Of a stretch of DNA of 59,293 nucleotides, positions 31,575 to 40,000 are shown one piece after another. How positions within the stretch are numbered: the first letter of the stretch is position 1; the number at the start of each line of letters is the position of its first letter. Position numbers and translations under genes: made by a program. This DNA comes from Runella sp. CRIBMP (GTDB lineage Bacteria > Bacteroidota > Bacteroidia > Cytophagales > Spirosomataceae), in NCBI RefSeq assembly GCF_009905605.1, contig NZ_JAAAKZ010000026.1:1-59293 (forward strand). Direction: 5' to 3'. The notes beneath the pieces are model-generated. The model made no database searches. It saw nothing but the letters and a program-made list of their open reading frames with translations, and was not told the origin of the DNA.

Positions 31575-33362
31575 GTGACCCCTTCCGAAATTTTCCTCCA
31601 TCGTCAAGCTCAATTTAAAGTCCAGGCTGACGATTTTCAAAAAACCTATAATCAACTCTCGACCATCCGCCTCATAGTGTTTATTGGGGCAATGGTGGCC
31701 GTTTGGCAATCACTCACTTTTTCTTTGTGGATTCCCGTCACGGCGGGGGTTGTGGGTTTGGTCATTTTTGCATTTATTCTACGTAAGCATCAAGCTACCA
31801 AACATCAACTGAAGCTGCACCGCGCCTTGGCCGCCCTCAATGCCGACGAAACAGAGCGCCTTTCCCTGCGTTTTTCTCGCCCACAGACGGGTGAGGAGTT
31901 TGCCATCAAAAACCACATTTATAGCAACGACCTCGATATTTTTGGGCCTCATTCTTTGTTCAGGCTGCTCAACCGCGCGCATACGCGGGTAGGGATGCAA
32001 ACTTTAGCCAATTGGCTGCTCGCCCCCGCCGACCCCATCGAAATTGCGGTGCGACAGGTAGCGATTAAAGAGCTTGCGCCCTTGTTGGATTGGCGTCAAG
32101 AACTAGAAGCGAATGCCTGGTTGGAAAAACAAATTGCCGAGCCAACTGATTTTTTGGAACATTGGCTTCAAGCTGGTGAAAATGAGTCTATCCTGAGATG
32201 GAAAAAACTCCGATGGCTGCCGTTGCTCACCATCGGCTTTATTATCGGGGCATTTGCAGGGTTTATACCTTGGTCAGTCGTACTACTTTTGTTAGGTTTT
32301 CACAGCTTTATTTTAAGTAAATTAAACCCTTCGGTCAAAGCATACGCGGAGCAATCTCAGGGAATCGTAGACACCCTGAAAGCCCTAGGTATATTACTCA
32401 AAAAAATTGAAAATCAACCTTTTCAGTCGGCAAAACTCAAACAGCTTCAATATCAGTTACAATCGGGGAGCACCACCGCATCTAAACAAATTGACACCCT
32501 CGCATCTGTCACCGAAAGTCTCAACTTTCGACTTAATCCTTATTTTATGCTGGCCGTTGGATTGCCATCTTTGTGGGATTTGCAATGGATGACGAAGTTA
32601 GAAGCCTGGAAAAAAACGCACCGCCACGACCTTGCCAAGTGGCTCTCGGTAGCGGGCGAGATGGAGACCTTGTGCAGTTTGGCGGGTTTTTCCTACGCCA
32701 ACCCTCAGTATCCGTTTGCGGAAATTTCTCCCGAATCCTTTGAATTTAAAGCACAACAGGCGGGGCATCCGCTAATACATCCGGACAAAAGGGTTTGTAA
32801 TGATTTTGAGCTTAGCCACGTGGGGCAAACGGCCATCATTACGGGGTCCAACATGTCGGGGAAAAGTACTTTTTTACGAACACTAAGCCTCAACACGGTA
32901 CTTGCACTGGCAGGCTCTACGGTGTGCGCAACGGCTTTGACGTGCTCGCCCGTTCGGGTATTTACGAGTATGCGAACGCAGGATTCACTCGAAGAAAACA
33001 CCTCTTCTTTTTATGCCGAACTCAAACGGTTGGAAGCGTTGCTGCAACTCGCCAAATCATCCCATATCCCTGTTTTTTACTTTTTGGACGAAATCCTGAA
33101 AGGCACAAATTCGGTCGACCGTCACAAAGGAGCCGAAGCCTTGATTCGACAACTCCATTTACTGCACTGCTCAGGGTTTGTTTCTACGCACGATTTAGAA
33201 CTAGGGATGATGTCGTCGGTGCATGATTACATCCACAATTATAGCTTCTATTCGACGTTTGCCGACGGTCAGCTTCACTTCGATTATCGCCTGCAAGAGG
33301 GCGTTTGTCGGGAGTTCAACGCCACGGCCTTGATGCGCCAAATTGGGATTGAGATTCAGTAA
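31575..33362 (+). CDS. MutS-family ATPase with membrane segments
   Basis: 595 residues from the GTG at 31575. Two hydrophobic stretches (residues about 35-70 and 215-250) precede a MutS domain V ATPase with Walker A G-S-N-M-S-G-K-S-T near 424, the following T-F-L-R-T, M-R-T-Q-D-S-L, and Walker B YFLDEILKGTNS near 502. There is no mismatch-recognition domain I, so it is not the canonical MutS. Such membrane MutS-like proteins are frequent in Bacteroidota and of unknown role, possibly DNA processing at the envelope. Confidence 0.85.
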   Translation: MTPSEIFLHRQAQFKVQADDFQKTYNQLSTIRLIVFIGAMVAVWQSLTFSLWIPVTAGVVGLVIFAFILRKHQATKHQLKLHRALAALNADETERLSLRFSRPQTGEEFAIKNHIYSNDLDIFGPHSLFRLLNRAHTRVGMQTLANWLLAPADPIEIAVRQVAIKELAPLLDWRQELEANAWLEKQIAEPTDFLEHWLQAGENESILRWKKLRWLPLLTIGFIIGAFAGFIPWSVVLLLLGFHSFILSKLNPSVKAYAEQSQGIVDTLKALGILLKKIENQPFQSAKLKQLQYQLQSGSTTASKQIDTLASVTESLNFRLNPYFMLAVGLPSLWDLQWMTKLEAWKKTHRHDLAKWLSVAGEMETLCSLAGFSYANPQYPFAEISPESFEFKAQQAGHPLIHPDKRVCNDFELSHVGQTAIITGSNMSGKSTFLRTLSLNTVLALAGSTVCATALTCSPVRVFTSMRTQDSLEENTSSFYAELKRLEALLQLAKSSHIPVFYFLDEILKGTNSVDRHKGAEALIRQLHLLHCSGFVSTHDLELGMMSSVHDYIHNYSFYSTFADGQLHFDYRLQEGVCREFNATALMRQIGIEIQ

Positions 33363-33401
33363 TACTTCCTTTTATGACCGCTTATTTCTGTAGAATTGCT
33401 T

Positions 33402-33424
33402 ATTTCTGACAATCTGTCAGAAAT
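33402..33424. promoter_or_regulatory. Perfect dyad upstream of htpG
   Basis: ATTTCTGACA / TGTCAGAAAT with spacer ATC, 68 bases before the htpG ATG. There is no T-run, so it is less likely to be the terminator of the MutS-like gene than an operator for htpG. Confidence 0.5.
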
Positions 33425-33491
33425 TTATGCCTTGGAATAAAAATTGACCGGTTGTCAATCGTCATAACATTTAATCACTTAAACATTGATT

Positions 33492-35330
33492 ATGGAAGCA
33501 ACTACATCAGCGACCGAAAAAGGTCAATTGTCGATTCATACCGACAATATTTTCCCAATTATCAAAAAATTCCTCTATTCTGATCACGAAATATTTTTGC
33601 GTGAGCTGGTTTCTAACGCCGTAGATGCCACCCAAAAACTCAAAAAACTGGCCGGTTTCGGTGAATTCAATGGTGAATTGGGCGAGCTGAAAGTAACGGT
33701 AAAACTGGATGAAGAAGCCAAAACCATTACCATCAGCGACCGAGGTATCGGGATGACGGCCGACGAAATCAAGAAATACATAAATCAGATTGCGTTTTCG
33801 GGAGCCGCCGAATTTGTGGAGAAATACAAAGAAAAAGAAGACACGCGCGGCAACATCATCGGAAACTTCGGACTGGGATTTTATTCTTCGTTCATGGTGG
33901 CGCGAGAAGTAGAAATCATCACCAAATCTTTTCAGGAAGGCTCCGAGGCCGTTCGCTGGACCTGCGATGGTTCAACGGAATTTAGCATCGAACCTGCCCA
34001 AAAAGAAGACCGAGGCACCGACATCATTCTGCACATTGCCGAAGATTCGGAAGAATTTTTGATGAAATACCGCCTCAACGAGATTTTAGAAAAATACGGC
34101 AAATTCTTGCCCGTTGAGATTGAATTTGACGAAAAAATCATCAACAATCCCAACCCAATCTGGACCAAGCAACCCTCTGAACTGAAAGACGAAGATTACA
34201 TTTCGTTCTACAAGGAACTACACCCGATGAGCGAAGATCCTTTGTTCTGGATTCACCTCAACGTAGATTATCCCTTCAATCTTACGGGCGTTTTGTACTT
34301 CCCGAAACTCAAAAACGACTTCTCAATCAAGAAGGAAAAAATCCAACTCTATAGCCGTCAGGTATTTATCACGGATGAAGTAAAGGATGTGGTACCCGAT
34401 TTCTTACAATTGCTCCATGGCGTGATTGACTCACCGGATATTCCGCTCAACGTATCTCGCAGTTATTTGCAGTCGGATTCAAACGTCAAGAAAATCAACG
34501 GATATATTACCCGTAAGGTAGCCGATAAGCTTTCGGAAATCTTCCGTAACGACCGTGAAGGCTTCGAGAAGAAGTTTGACGACATCGGACTGTTTGTAAA
34601 ATACGGTATGATTTCAGACGACAAATTTGGCGAAAAAGCCAAAGAATTCTGCCTCGTTAAAAACCTCGCGGGCAAGCACTTTACGTTTGAAGAATACACC
34701 GAAAAAGTCAAAGAAAATCAAACCGATAAAGGCGGCACCGTAGTGTGGCTGTATGCAAGCGACGTACAAAAGCAAGATACGTACATTCAATCTGCGCAAA
34801 AACGCGGCTACGATGTACTGATTTTTGACAGCGTCATTGACCCACACTTTATCAACGGTATTGAGTACAAAATCGAGAAAACCAGCATCAAACGTGTCGA
34901 TGCCGATACGTTGGATAAACTGATTGAGAAAGAAATCAAGCTCGAAAGTGTACTTTCAAAAGACGACGAAGAGCGTGCTAAAAAGCTGTTTGAAGAAACC
35001 CTCGGCGGTGCTCCTAAGCTCACGATTACGGTTGAAGCCATGCCAACGGACGAAATGCCCGTCGTCATTACGATTCCCGAGTTTATTCGTCGTATGAACG
35101 ATATGGCGGCTACTTCGGGACAAAAATCAATGTTTGGCGACATGCCAACGATGCTCAACTTAGCAATCAACGCCAACCACCCTGTTACGCAAAAAGTCTT
35201 GAACGCCCCTGACCCATCAGAGGCCTCTGCCTTGATTCGTCACACTTACAACTTGGCGCTATTGTCGCAGGGAATGTTGTCGGGCAGCGACCTGACGGCC
35301 TTCGTTCAGCAAGCCGTTTCGAGATTGTAA
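33492..35330 (+). CDS. htpG: Hsp90 chaperone HtpG
   Basis: 612 residues from the ATG at 33492 (a TTG two codons earlier was rejected). The N-terminal GHKL ATPase has F-L-R-E-L-V-S-N-A-V-D-A, D-R-G-I-G-M near 83 and G-N-F-G-L-G-F-Y-S-S near 125. The middle and C-terminal dimerisation domains follow. It is a cytoplasmic ATP-dependent chaperone. It is monocistronic, with a perfect dyad upstream that may be a heat-shock control site, and a strong terminator after it. Confidence 0.97.
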   Translation: MEATTSATEKGQLSIHTDNIFPIIKKFLYSDHEIFLRELVSNAVDATQKLKKLAGFGEFNGELGELKVTVKLDEEAKTITISDRGIGMTADEIKKYINQIAFSGAAEFVEKYKEKEDTRGNIIGNFGLGFYSSFMVAREVEIITKSFQEGSEAVRWTCDGSTEFSIEPAQKEDRGTDIILHIAEDSEEFLMKYRLNEILEKYGKFLPVEIEFDEKIINNPNPIWTKQPSELKDEDYISFYKELHPMSEDPLFWIHLNVDYPFNLTGVLYFPKLKNDFSIKKEKIQLYSRQVFITDEVKDVVPDFLQLLHGVIDSPDIPLNVSRSYLQSDSNVKKINGYITRKVADKLSEIFRNDREGFEKKFDDIGLFVKYGMISDDKFGEKAKEFCLVKNLAGKHFTFEEYTEKVKENQTDKGGTVVWLYASDVQKQDTYIQSAQKRGYDVLIFDSVIDPHFINGIEYKIEKTSIKRVDADTLDKLIEKEIKLESVLSKDDEERAKKLFEETLGGAPKLTITVEAMPTDEMPVVITIPEFIRRMNDMAATSGQKSMFGDMPTMLNLAINANHPVTQKVLNAPDPSEASALIRHTYNLALLSQGMLSGSDLTAFVQQAVSRL

Positions 35331-35345
35331 TTCACACTTCTTTAT

Positions 35346-35385
35346 AAAAAAGCCGCGACGCACCCATTGTGCGTCGCGGCTTTTT
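35346..35385. terminator. Bidirectional terminator
   Basis: GCCGCGACGCAC / GTGCGTCGCGGC with a five-base loop, A-run before and T-run after, shared by htpG and the convergent GNAT gene. Confidence 0.9.
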
Positions 35386-35427
35386 CTGTATTGATAAAAA
35401 TTTGCTAATGACTTAGTCGGAGCATAT

Positions 35428-35877
35428 CTACTCCAGTTCCAACACCGCTGAGTACAAATCGATGCCTGGAGCCCAATAGTCGGGCTGTTGAGAAAGGAGT
35501 TTAAAACCGAGTTTTTCGTAAAACCCAAAGGAGTGCTGCGAAGTCTCTACCAAAATCATTTTGGCTCCACCCGAGGCTTTAATCAGATCAATTCGATATA
35601 CCGCAAGGGCTTTTCCTACACCTGTTCCCTGAAAATCGGGACGTAAAAATGCCCACGAAAGCCCTCCCTGATGGTCGGAAGAGCGAATCCAGTATCCTCC
35701 GCCACCTACGATTCGGCCATCGACTACAGCCACCACATAATCGTCGCCGAATATATCGAGGTATTCCAAAAAATCCCCCAATTCTTCCGGGGCAAAATAC
35801 TTTGGAGTGTTCTGTAAAAAAATTTCTTCCAACTCGGTACGGTCACTGAGCTCATAGGTGCGAAACGTAATATCCAT
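35428..35877 (-). CDS. GNAT family N-acetyltransferase
   Basis: 149 residues. The acetyl-CoA site is visible as L-R-P-D-F-Q-G-T-G-V-G-K-A-L near 82-95 (the Q/RxxGxG/A motif), and the late region H-S-F-G-F-Y-E-K-L-G-F-K is standard for GNAT enzymes. The acceptor is unknown. It is cytoplasmic and divergent from nothing obvious. It precedes the PaaE-like gene on the same strand by 45 bases. Confidence 0.9.
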   Translation of the reverse strand: MDITFRTYELSDRTELEEIFLQNTPKYFAPEELGDFLEYLDIFGDDYVVAVVDGRIVGGGGYWIRSSDHQGGLSWAFLRPDFQGTGVGKALAVYRIDLIKASGGAKMILVETSQHSFGFYEKLGFKLLSQQPDYWAPGIDLYSAVLELE

Positions 35878-35922
35878 CTTTAAAACAGTTAATTCATGTA
35901 TTACGGCAAAAAAAGTGCCGGG

Positions 35923-36987
35923 TTACTCGATTTCCACCACGACATCTTTCGACAACGGATGCGCCACGCAAGTAAGAATATAGCCCGCCGCCAGCTCCGA
36001 CTTGGTCAGTCCGTCGTCTTCGTCTAAGTGCACCTTGCCCGAAGTGCATTTGCCCATGCAGGCCGTACACATCCCCGCCTGACACGAATAAGGCAGGTCA
36101 ATGTCGAGTTCGAGCGCCGCTTCCAGAATCGTTTGGTGCGGCTCTACTATAAATTTATACTCACTGCCTTCGTACAAAACGGTAATTTCCTGCGCTTTGA
36201 GGCTTCCGTCGTCGTCCTGCTCCACTACCTCCCCCACCGTATGGGCCGTTCCAAAGCTTTCTTTATGAACTTTTTCGTCGGGCACTTTCAGCAATGACAA
36301 CGCCTCTTTTGCTTCCACCATCATCCCCTCTGGACCACAAAGATAATACTCCGCCGCCGTGGGAACAAAGTCTTCCACTTCTTCCAATAACTTCAAAATA
36401 TGCGGTCGATTCAACCTCCCTTCATGGCCTTCCCAACCATTTACAGGCTGACTGAGGGTATATTTTAACACAAACCGAGCACCAAACTGCTGCGCCATTT
36501 CGGCTAGTTGCGACTTAAAGATAATCGAAGATTCATCGCGGTTGCCATACAAGAGTATTACACGACTTTCGGCTTCTATTTTCAAGAGAGATTTAGCAAT
36601 CGACATCAAGGGCGTAATACCACTCCCCGCGCCTATCAGCACCACAGTGCGGGCGTTGCGGGCATCTGGCTCCACCATAAAATGCCCCATGGGTTCTATC
36701 ACTTCAATGAAATCGTCGACTTTTACGTGGTCGATGAGCCAATTAGAGACCAAACCACCCGGTACCCTTTTGACCGTTACGGCGGGGGCCGTGTCGGTGT
36801 GGGGCGAGCTACTCATGGAGTAAGAACGCCGCACTTTTTGCCCGTCGACGGTCACCAGCAAAGTCAGAAACTGCCCTGGCTTATACTTTATCATTTCACT
36901 CAACGGATGCCAAAACGCAATCGTAACGGCTTCCGCTGTCTCTTTTATGACTTCTTTTACTTTCAGATGATAATACTTTATTGACAT
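35923..36987 (-). CDS. PaaE-like ferredoxin reductase (FNR fold plus plant-type 2Fe-2S)
   Basis: 354 residues. Residues 1-235 are an FAD/NAD(P)H module with R-R-S-Y-S-M-S-S near 55, G-A-G-S-G-I-T-P near 117 and a C-terminal-side Y-Y-L-C-G-P-E. Residues 260-354 are a 2Fe-2S ferredoxin with P-Y-S-C-Q-A-G-M-C-T-A-C and a last Cys in Y-I-L-T-C-V-A-H-P. This is the layout of PaaE/Hcr-type reductases, which pass electrons to an oxygenase. No paaABCD genes are adjacent, so it may serve another oxygenase. Confidence 0.9.
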   Translation of the reverse strand: MSIKYYHLKVKEVIKETAEAVTIAFWHPLSEMIKYKPGQFLTLLVTVDGQKVRRSYSMSSSPHTDTAPAVTVKRVPGGLVSNWLIDHVKVDDFIEVIEPMGHFMVEPDARNARTVVLIGAGSGITPLMSIAKSLLKIEAESRVILLYGNRDESSIIFKSQLAEMAQQFGARFVLKYTLSQPVNGWEGHEGRLNRPHILKLLEEVEDFVPTAAEYYLCGPEGMMVEAKEALSLLKVPDEKVHKESFGTAHTVGEVVEQDDDGSLKAQEITVLYEGSEYKFIVEPHQTILEAALELDIDLPYSCQAGMCTACMGKCTSGKVHLDEDDGLTKSELAAGYILTCVAHPLSKDVVVEIE

Positions 36988-37021
36988 GTGTATTTAATAT
37001 ATGCTCTCGCTTTTTAACCCT

Positions 37022-37029
37022 CAAAGTTA
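37022..37029 (-). promoter_or_regulatory. -7 element of the PaaE-like gene
   Basis: Reads TAACTTTG on the minus strand, a TAnnTTTG match 35 bases before the ATG, with TTG 17 bases further upstream. Confidence 0.45.
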
Positions 37030-37166
37030 CAATTTGTTTTTCCAACAACCTTTTATAGTTTCAAAAACCACCGTAAGAATCCCTGTTGATTTGAAACTTT
37101 TAAACCCTTGAATTGGTTTTTAAGGGTAGTAAATAATAAATTTATTTTTCTGAAATATAAGACACA

Positions 37167-37493
37167 ATGGTCACGGTAACTGATAAAGCAAAAGATAAAA
37201 TCTTTGAATTGCGCAAAGAAGAAGGGCGTCCCGACGATAGCCACATCCGGGTGGGTGTGCAGGGTGGCGGTTGCTCAGGCTTGATGTACAACCTCGAATT
37301 TGATTCTCAGAAACAACCCACCGATATGGAGTTTGTCGATAAGGGCATCAAAATTGTAGTCGACAAAAAAAGCATTCTGTACTTGGCGGGCACCGTATTG
37401 GACTTCTCGGATGGACTCAACGGAAAAGGTTTTCAGTTTGTCAATCCCAACGCCAGCCGTACATGCGGCTGTGGCGAAAGTTTTGCCGTCTAG
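37167..37493 (+). CDS. IscA/SufA-type iron-sulfur carrier
   Basis: 108 residues with the three conserved cysteines: one in G-G-G-C-S-G-L near 37 and the pair in T-C-G-C-G-E-S-F at the end. It transfers Fe-S clusters in the cytoplasm. It has its own short upstream region and a terminator. The divergent neighbour encodes an Fe-S reductase, a sensible but possibly coincidental association. Confidence 0.93.
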   Translation: MVTVTDKAKDKIFELRKEEGRPDDSHIRVGVQGGGCSGLMYNLEFDSQKQPTDMEFVDKGIKIVVDKKSILYLAGTVLDFSDGLNGKGFQFVNPNASRTCGCGESFAV

Positions 37494-37522
37494 CTTTTTC
37501 TGAATTCAATATCTCTTTCAAC

Positions 37523-37554
37523 AAAAAAGACGTCGAGTAATCGACGTCTTTTTT
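37523..37554. terminator. Bidirectional terminator
   Basis: AAAAAAGACGTCGA / TCGACGTCTTTTTT with loop GTAA, a perfect 14-bp stem. Confidence 0.9.
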
Positions 37555-37614
37555 GTTCCGTTTTGCCCAAATCTGACGCCCTCGCCCAGTCTGATTATCG
37601 TCTGACTTTCACCT

Positions 37615-38958
37615 CTACGCTTCGCCAAAAAGGTTTGTTTCAATAAACTCATTCCTGAACTTTCCATCGGGGTCATGCTTGGCCATCAGGGCTTTGAATT
37701 CAGGCAATTTTTCGATTCTCGATTGCAATACCGATGGCTTCAAAGTAAATAGTTTTCCCCAATGCGGCCGTGGATTGAACGGCGCAAGCGCTTCTTCAAT
37801 CAGCGGCAACAATTGCATTACTTCAGGAATCTCTTGTTTCCAAGTAAAATGAAACGCCACACAAGTCTTTTTATAAAACGGACTCATAAATAAATCATCA
37901 GCGGCAATGGCCCGTACTTCCGTAATCATCAAATGAGGCGAGACCTTTTCATTCAATTTTTCAATGGCCATAAAGCCTTCGTAGGCATGCTCAAAAGGCA
38001 CAAAATACTCAGACTGCAACTCTTTACCGCTGCTGGGGGTAAAGCCCATTTTAAAATGCGGCATCCGCTCATACCACGGGCCTTCTACGCCCATTTGGTC
38101 GGTGCAATTGATGGGGTCGAGGGCTTCGATGGGGTGGAGGTTTTTGGTAGCCAAGGTTGCGCCAAAATACGTGGAAGCTGTGTCTTTCATGTCTTCGGCT
38201 TTGCTTTTTATCCACACTTCGCTGACGTTCTTTTTGGTCCAATCCGTAAACAAACTCACGCTGTACCCACCCGACATTATCGCCTCAAAGTTTTTTTCCA
38301 ACTCCGCCATCGGTAAATTTTGGTAAACAACCTGCTTCATTTTGAAGGTCGGTTGCAGGTCAAGTGTCATTATGGTCACAATGCCAATCGCGCCCAAGCC
38401 AACCACTGCGGTCAAAAATTCATCTCCGTCTTTGTCGCGCGACAAAGTCACCACTTCACCCTTGCCATTGACCATTTCCATGGCCGAAACCGCCGTGGCT
38501 AAACTGCCGTTTTTGATTCCCGAACCGTGCGTAGACGTAGCACACGCCCCCGCCACCGAAATATGCGGCAGCGACGCCAGATTGGGCAAGGCGTAGCCAT
38601 TGTCATCTAAGTATTTACACAATTCTCCGTACTTGATACCCGCCTCCACCGTCACGGTGTTCTTGTCTTTATCTAACGAAATAATTTTGTTGAATTCTGC
38701 CGTGGAAATTTGATTTTCGGTACTGTCCGCAATTTTATTAAAACAGTGTTTGGTTCCTAAAGCCCTTACTTTTTTACAGCTTTTAATGGCTTCTTGCAAT
38801 TCGGCCACCGTTTTTGGCGTGTGCAAATTGTCGGTGCTGTAAGTCAGGTTACCCGCCCAATTGGTACGGGCTTCGGCTTTTTTACACGAAATTAAGTGAT
38901 TCAACATGGTCCCAGTAAGTAGCACAGAGGAGGTTTTTAGGAAAGTACGTTTGTTCAT
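37615..38958 (-). CDS. FAD-linked alditol/lactone oxidase-like protein, exported
   Basis: 447 residues. The N-terminus (MNKRTFLKTSSVLLTGTMLN) is a signal with L-I-S-C just after, so it may be a lipoprotein. The FAD-binding PCMH domain has A-L-G-T-K-H-C-F-N near 71; the His corresponds to the residue that holds FAD covalently in alditol oxidase. G-A-C-A-T-S-T-H-G-S-G near 147 and the C-terminal R-P-H-W-G-K belong to the ALO family. It would oxidise sugar alcohols or sugar lactones outside the cytoplasm. A DUF1080 gene precedes it by 13 bases. Confidence 0.88.
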   Translation of the reverse strand: MNKRTFLKTSSVLLTGTMLNHLISCKKAEARTNWAGNLTYSTDNLHTPKTVAELQEAIKSCKKVRALGTKHCFNKIADSTENQISTAEFNKIISLDKDKNTVTVEAGIKYGELCKYLDDNGYALPNLASLPHISVAGACATSTHGSGIKNGSLATAVSAMEMVNGKGEVVTLSRDKDGDEFLTAVVGLGAIGIVTIMTLDLQPTFKMKQVVYQNLPMAELEKNFEAIMSGGYSVSLFTDWTKKNVSEVWIKSKAEDMKDTASTYFGATLATKNLHPIEALDPINCTDQMGVEGPWYERMPHFKMGFTPSSGKELQSEYFVPFEHAYEGFMAIEKLNEKVSPHLMITEVRAIAADDLFMSPFYKKTCVAFHFTWKQEIPEVMQLLPLIEEALAPFNPRPHWGKLFTLKPSVLQSRIEKLPEFKALMAKHDPDGKFRNEFIETNLFGEA

Positions 38959-38971
38959 GCTAGAGGTTAGG

Positions 38972-39613
38972 TTAAGGTAGTTCTTGGATAATTATATCCT
39001 TATAAGCCACTTCCGCTTTTCCGCCGCCGTGGATTTGCAACCCAATCAGGCCAGATTGCGGAATACTCTCGTCGGGTTCGGTATAATCTACGGTCTGCTG
39101 ACCATTTAAAAAGATACGGATTCGGCGATTTTCGGCCCGAATTTCAAAGTCATTCCAAGCCCCGGGCTTCAATATTTTTTTAACGAGGGCAGCATCTGGG
39201 CCAATCAAGGTTTTATTTCTTCTTGATTCGTCGTACAAACTTGCCCAATAATTATCTCCCAAATCGGCCTGATAACCAATCATTTCGTAGGCGGGATTGG
39301 TCAATCGCTTGCTGCGAAACTGTACTCCAGAATTGATAAAACCCTCCGTACCCGACAATTTGAATTTGAGTTTCAAGATAAAATTCGAAAAGCTACGTTG
39401 GGTACAAAGAAAGTCATTGTGAGGCACTTTGGTCACGAGCGAGCCACCCACAAGCGCCCCGTTTTCAATCCGCCAAGTAGTGATGGTATCGCCTTCCCAG
39501 CCCTTAAAACTTTTACCATCAAACAGCCGAACCGTTTTTTGGGATGGAATCAGAAAAAGGTTAGTAAGGGTAAGGATACCCGCTAGTGAAAAAATCAGGA
39601 GATACTTTGCCAT
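38972..39613 (-). CDS. DUF1080 (3-keto-disaccharide hydrolase family) protein, exported
   Basis: 213 residues with an N-terminal hydrophobic signal (YLLIFSLAGILTLTNLFLI). The domain starts at V-R-L-F-D-G-K-S-F-K-G-W-E, the hallmark of DUF1080, and continues with a concanavalin-like beta-sandwich ending G-L-I-G-L-Q-I-H-G-G-G-K. Family members bind or cleave glycosides, and some hydrolyse 3-keto sugars. It is the first gene of a two-gene unit with the alditol-oxidase-like protein, which suggests joint carbohydrate processing at the cell envelope. Confidence 0.88.
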   Translation of the reverse strand: MAKYLLIFSLAGILTLTNLFLIPSQKTVRLFDGKSFKGWEGDTITTWRIENGALVGGSLVTKVPHNDFLCTQRSFSNFILKLKFKLSGTEGFINSGVQFRSKRLTNPAYEMIGYQADLGDNYWASLYDESRRNKTLIGPDAALVKKILKPGAWNDFEIRAENRRIRIFLNGQQTVDYTEPDESIPQSGLIGLQIHGGGKAEVAYKDIIIQELP

Positions 39614-40000
39614 GAGAGATGCCTTGTTTTATCTATTGTTTTAAAGGCAATTTGGGCTTTATCTACTTTCCGGAGAGATTGCAACAACTCGCTGTTTCCA
39701 AAATCAACAAGATTGCAAAACAAACTCTGCTTTCTTGGCGTAATATCCAGGTTTTAACAACTTTAATGGTAAAACAATGACAGCCATGGTTTTCGATTAA
39801 ACGGTTGGGAAATTAATACAAACTATCTATACCTTTGCTTAGTAGTCAGTTTCTACGATTTCACCGCCTGAAACCTGCGGTTTATTTCCGAATATCTCCC
39901 CTACTTTTTTGCCCAAGGCAAACGCATTTTAAAGCCACGCTCACCAGCGGTTATTGGCAACAATACTCATTTTTCCATGTTTTTTAATTATTGTTTAGCC
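39614..40000. other. Intergenic region with divergent promoters
   Basis: 387 bases between DUF1080 and the large secreted protein. TACCTTTG at 39830-39837, with TTG 22 bases upstream, is a good promoter for the rightward gene and implies a leader of about 160 bases. No gene or strong hairpin was seen in the remainder. Confidence 0.5.

Noticed and set aside
36508-36984. Plus-strand frame of 158 codons opposite the PaaE-like gene
   Set aside because: Antisense shadow of a strongly conserved gene, and its composition is not protein-like.
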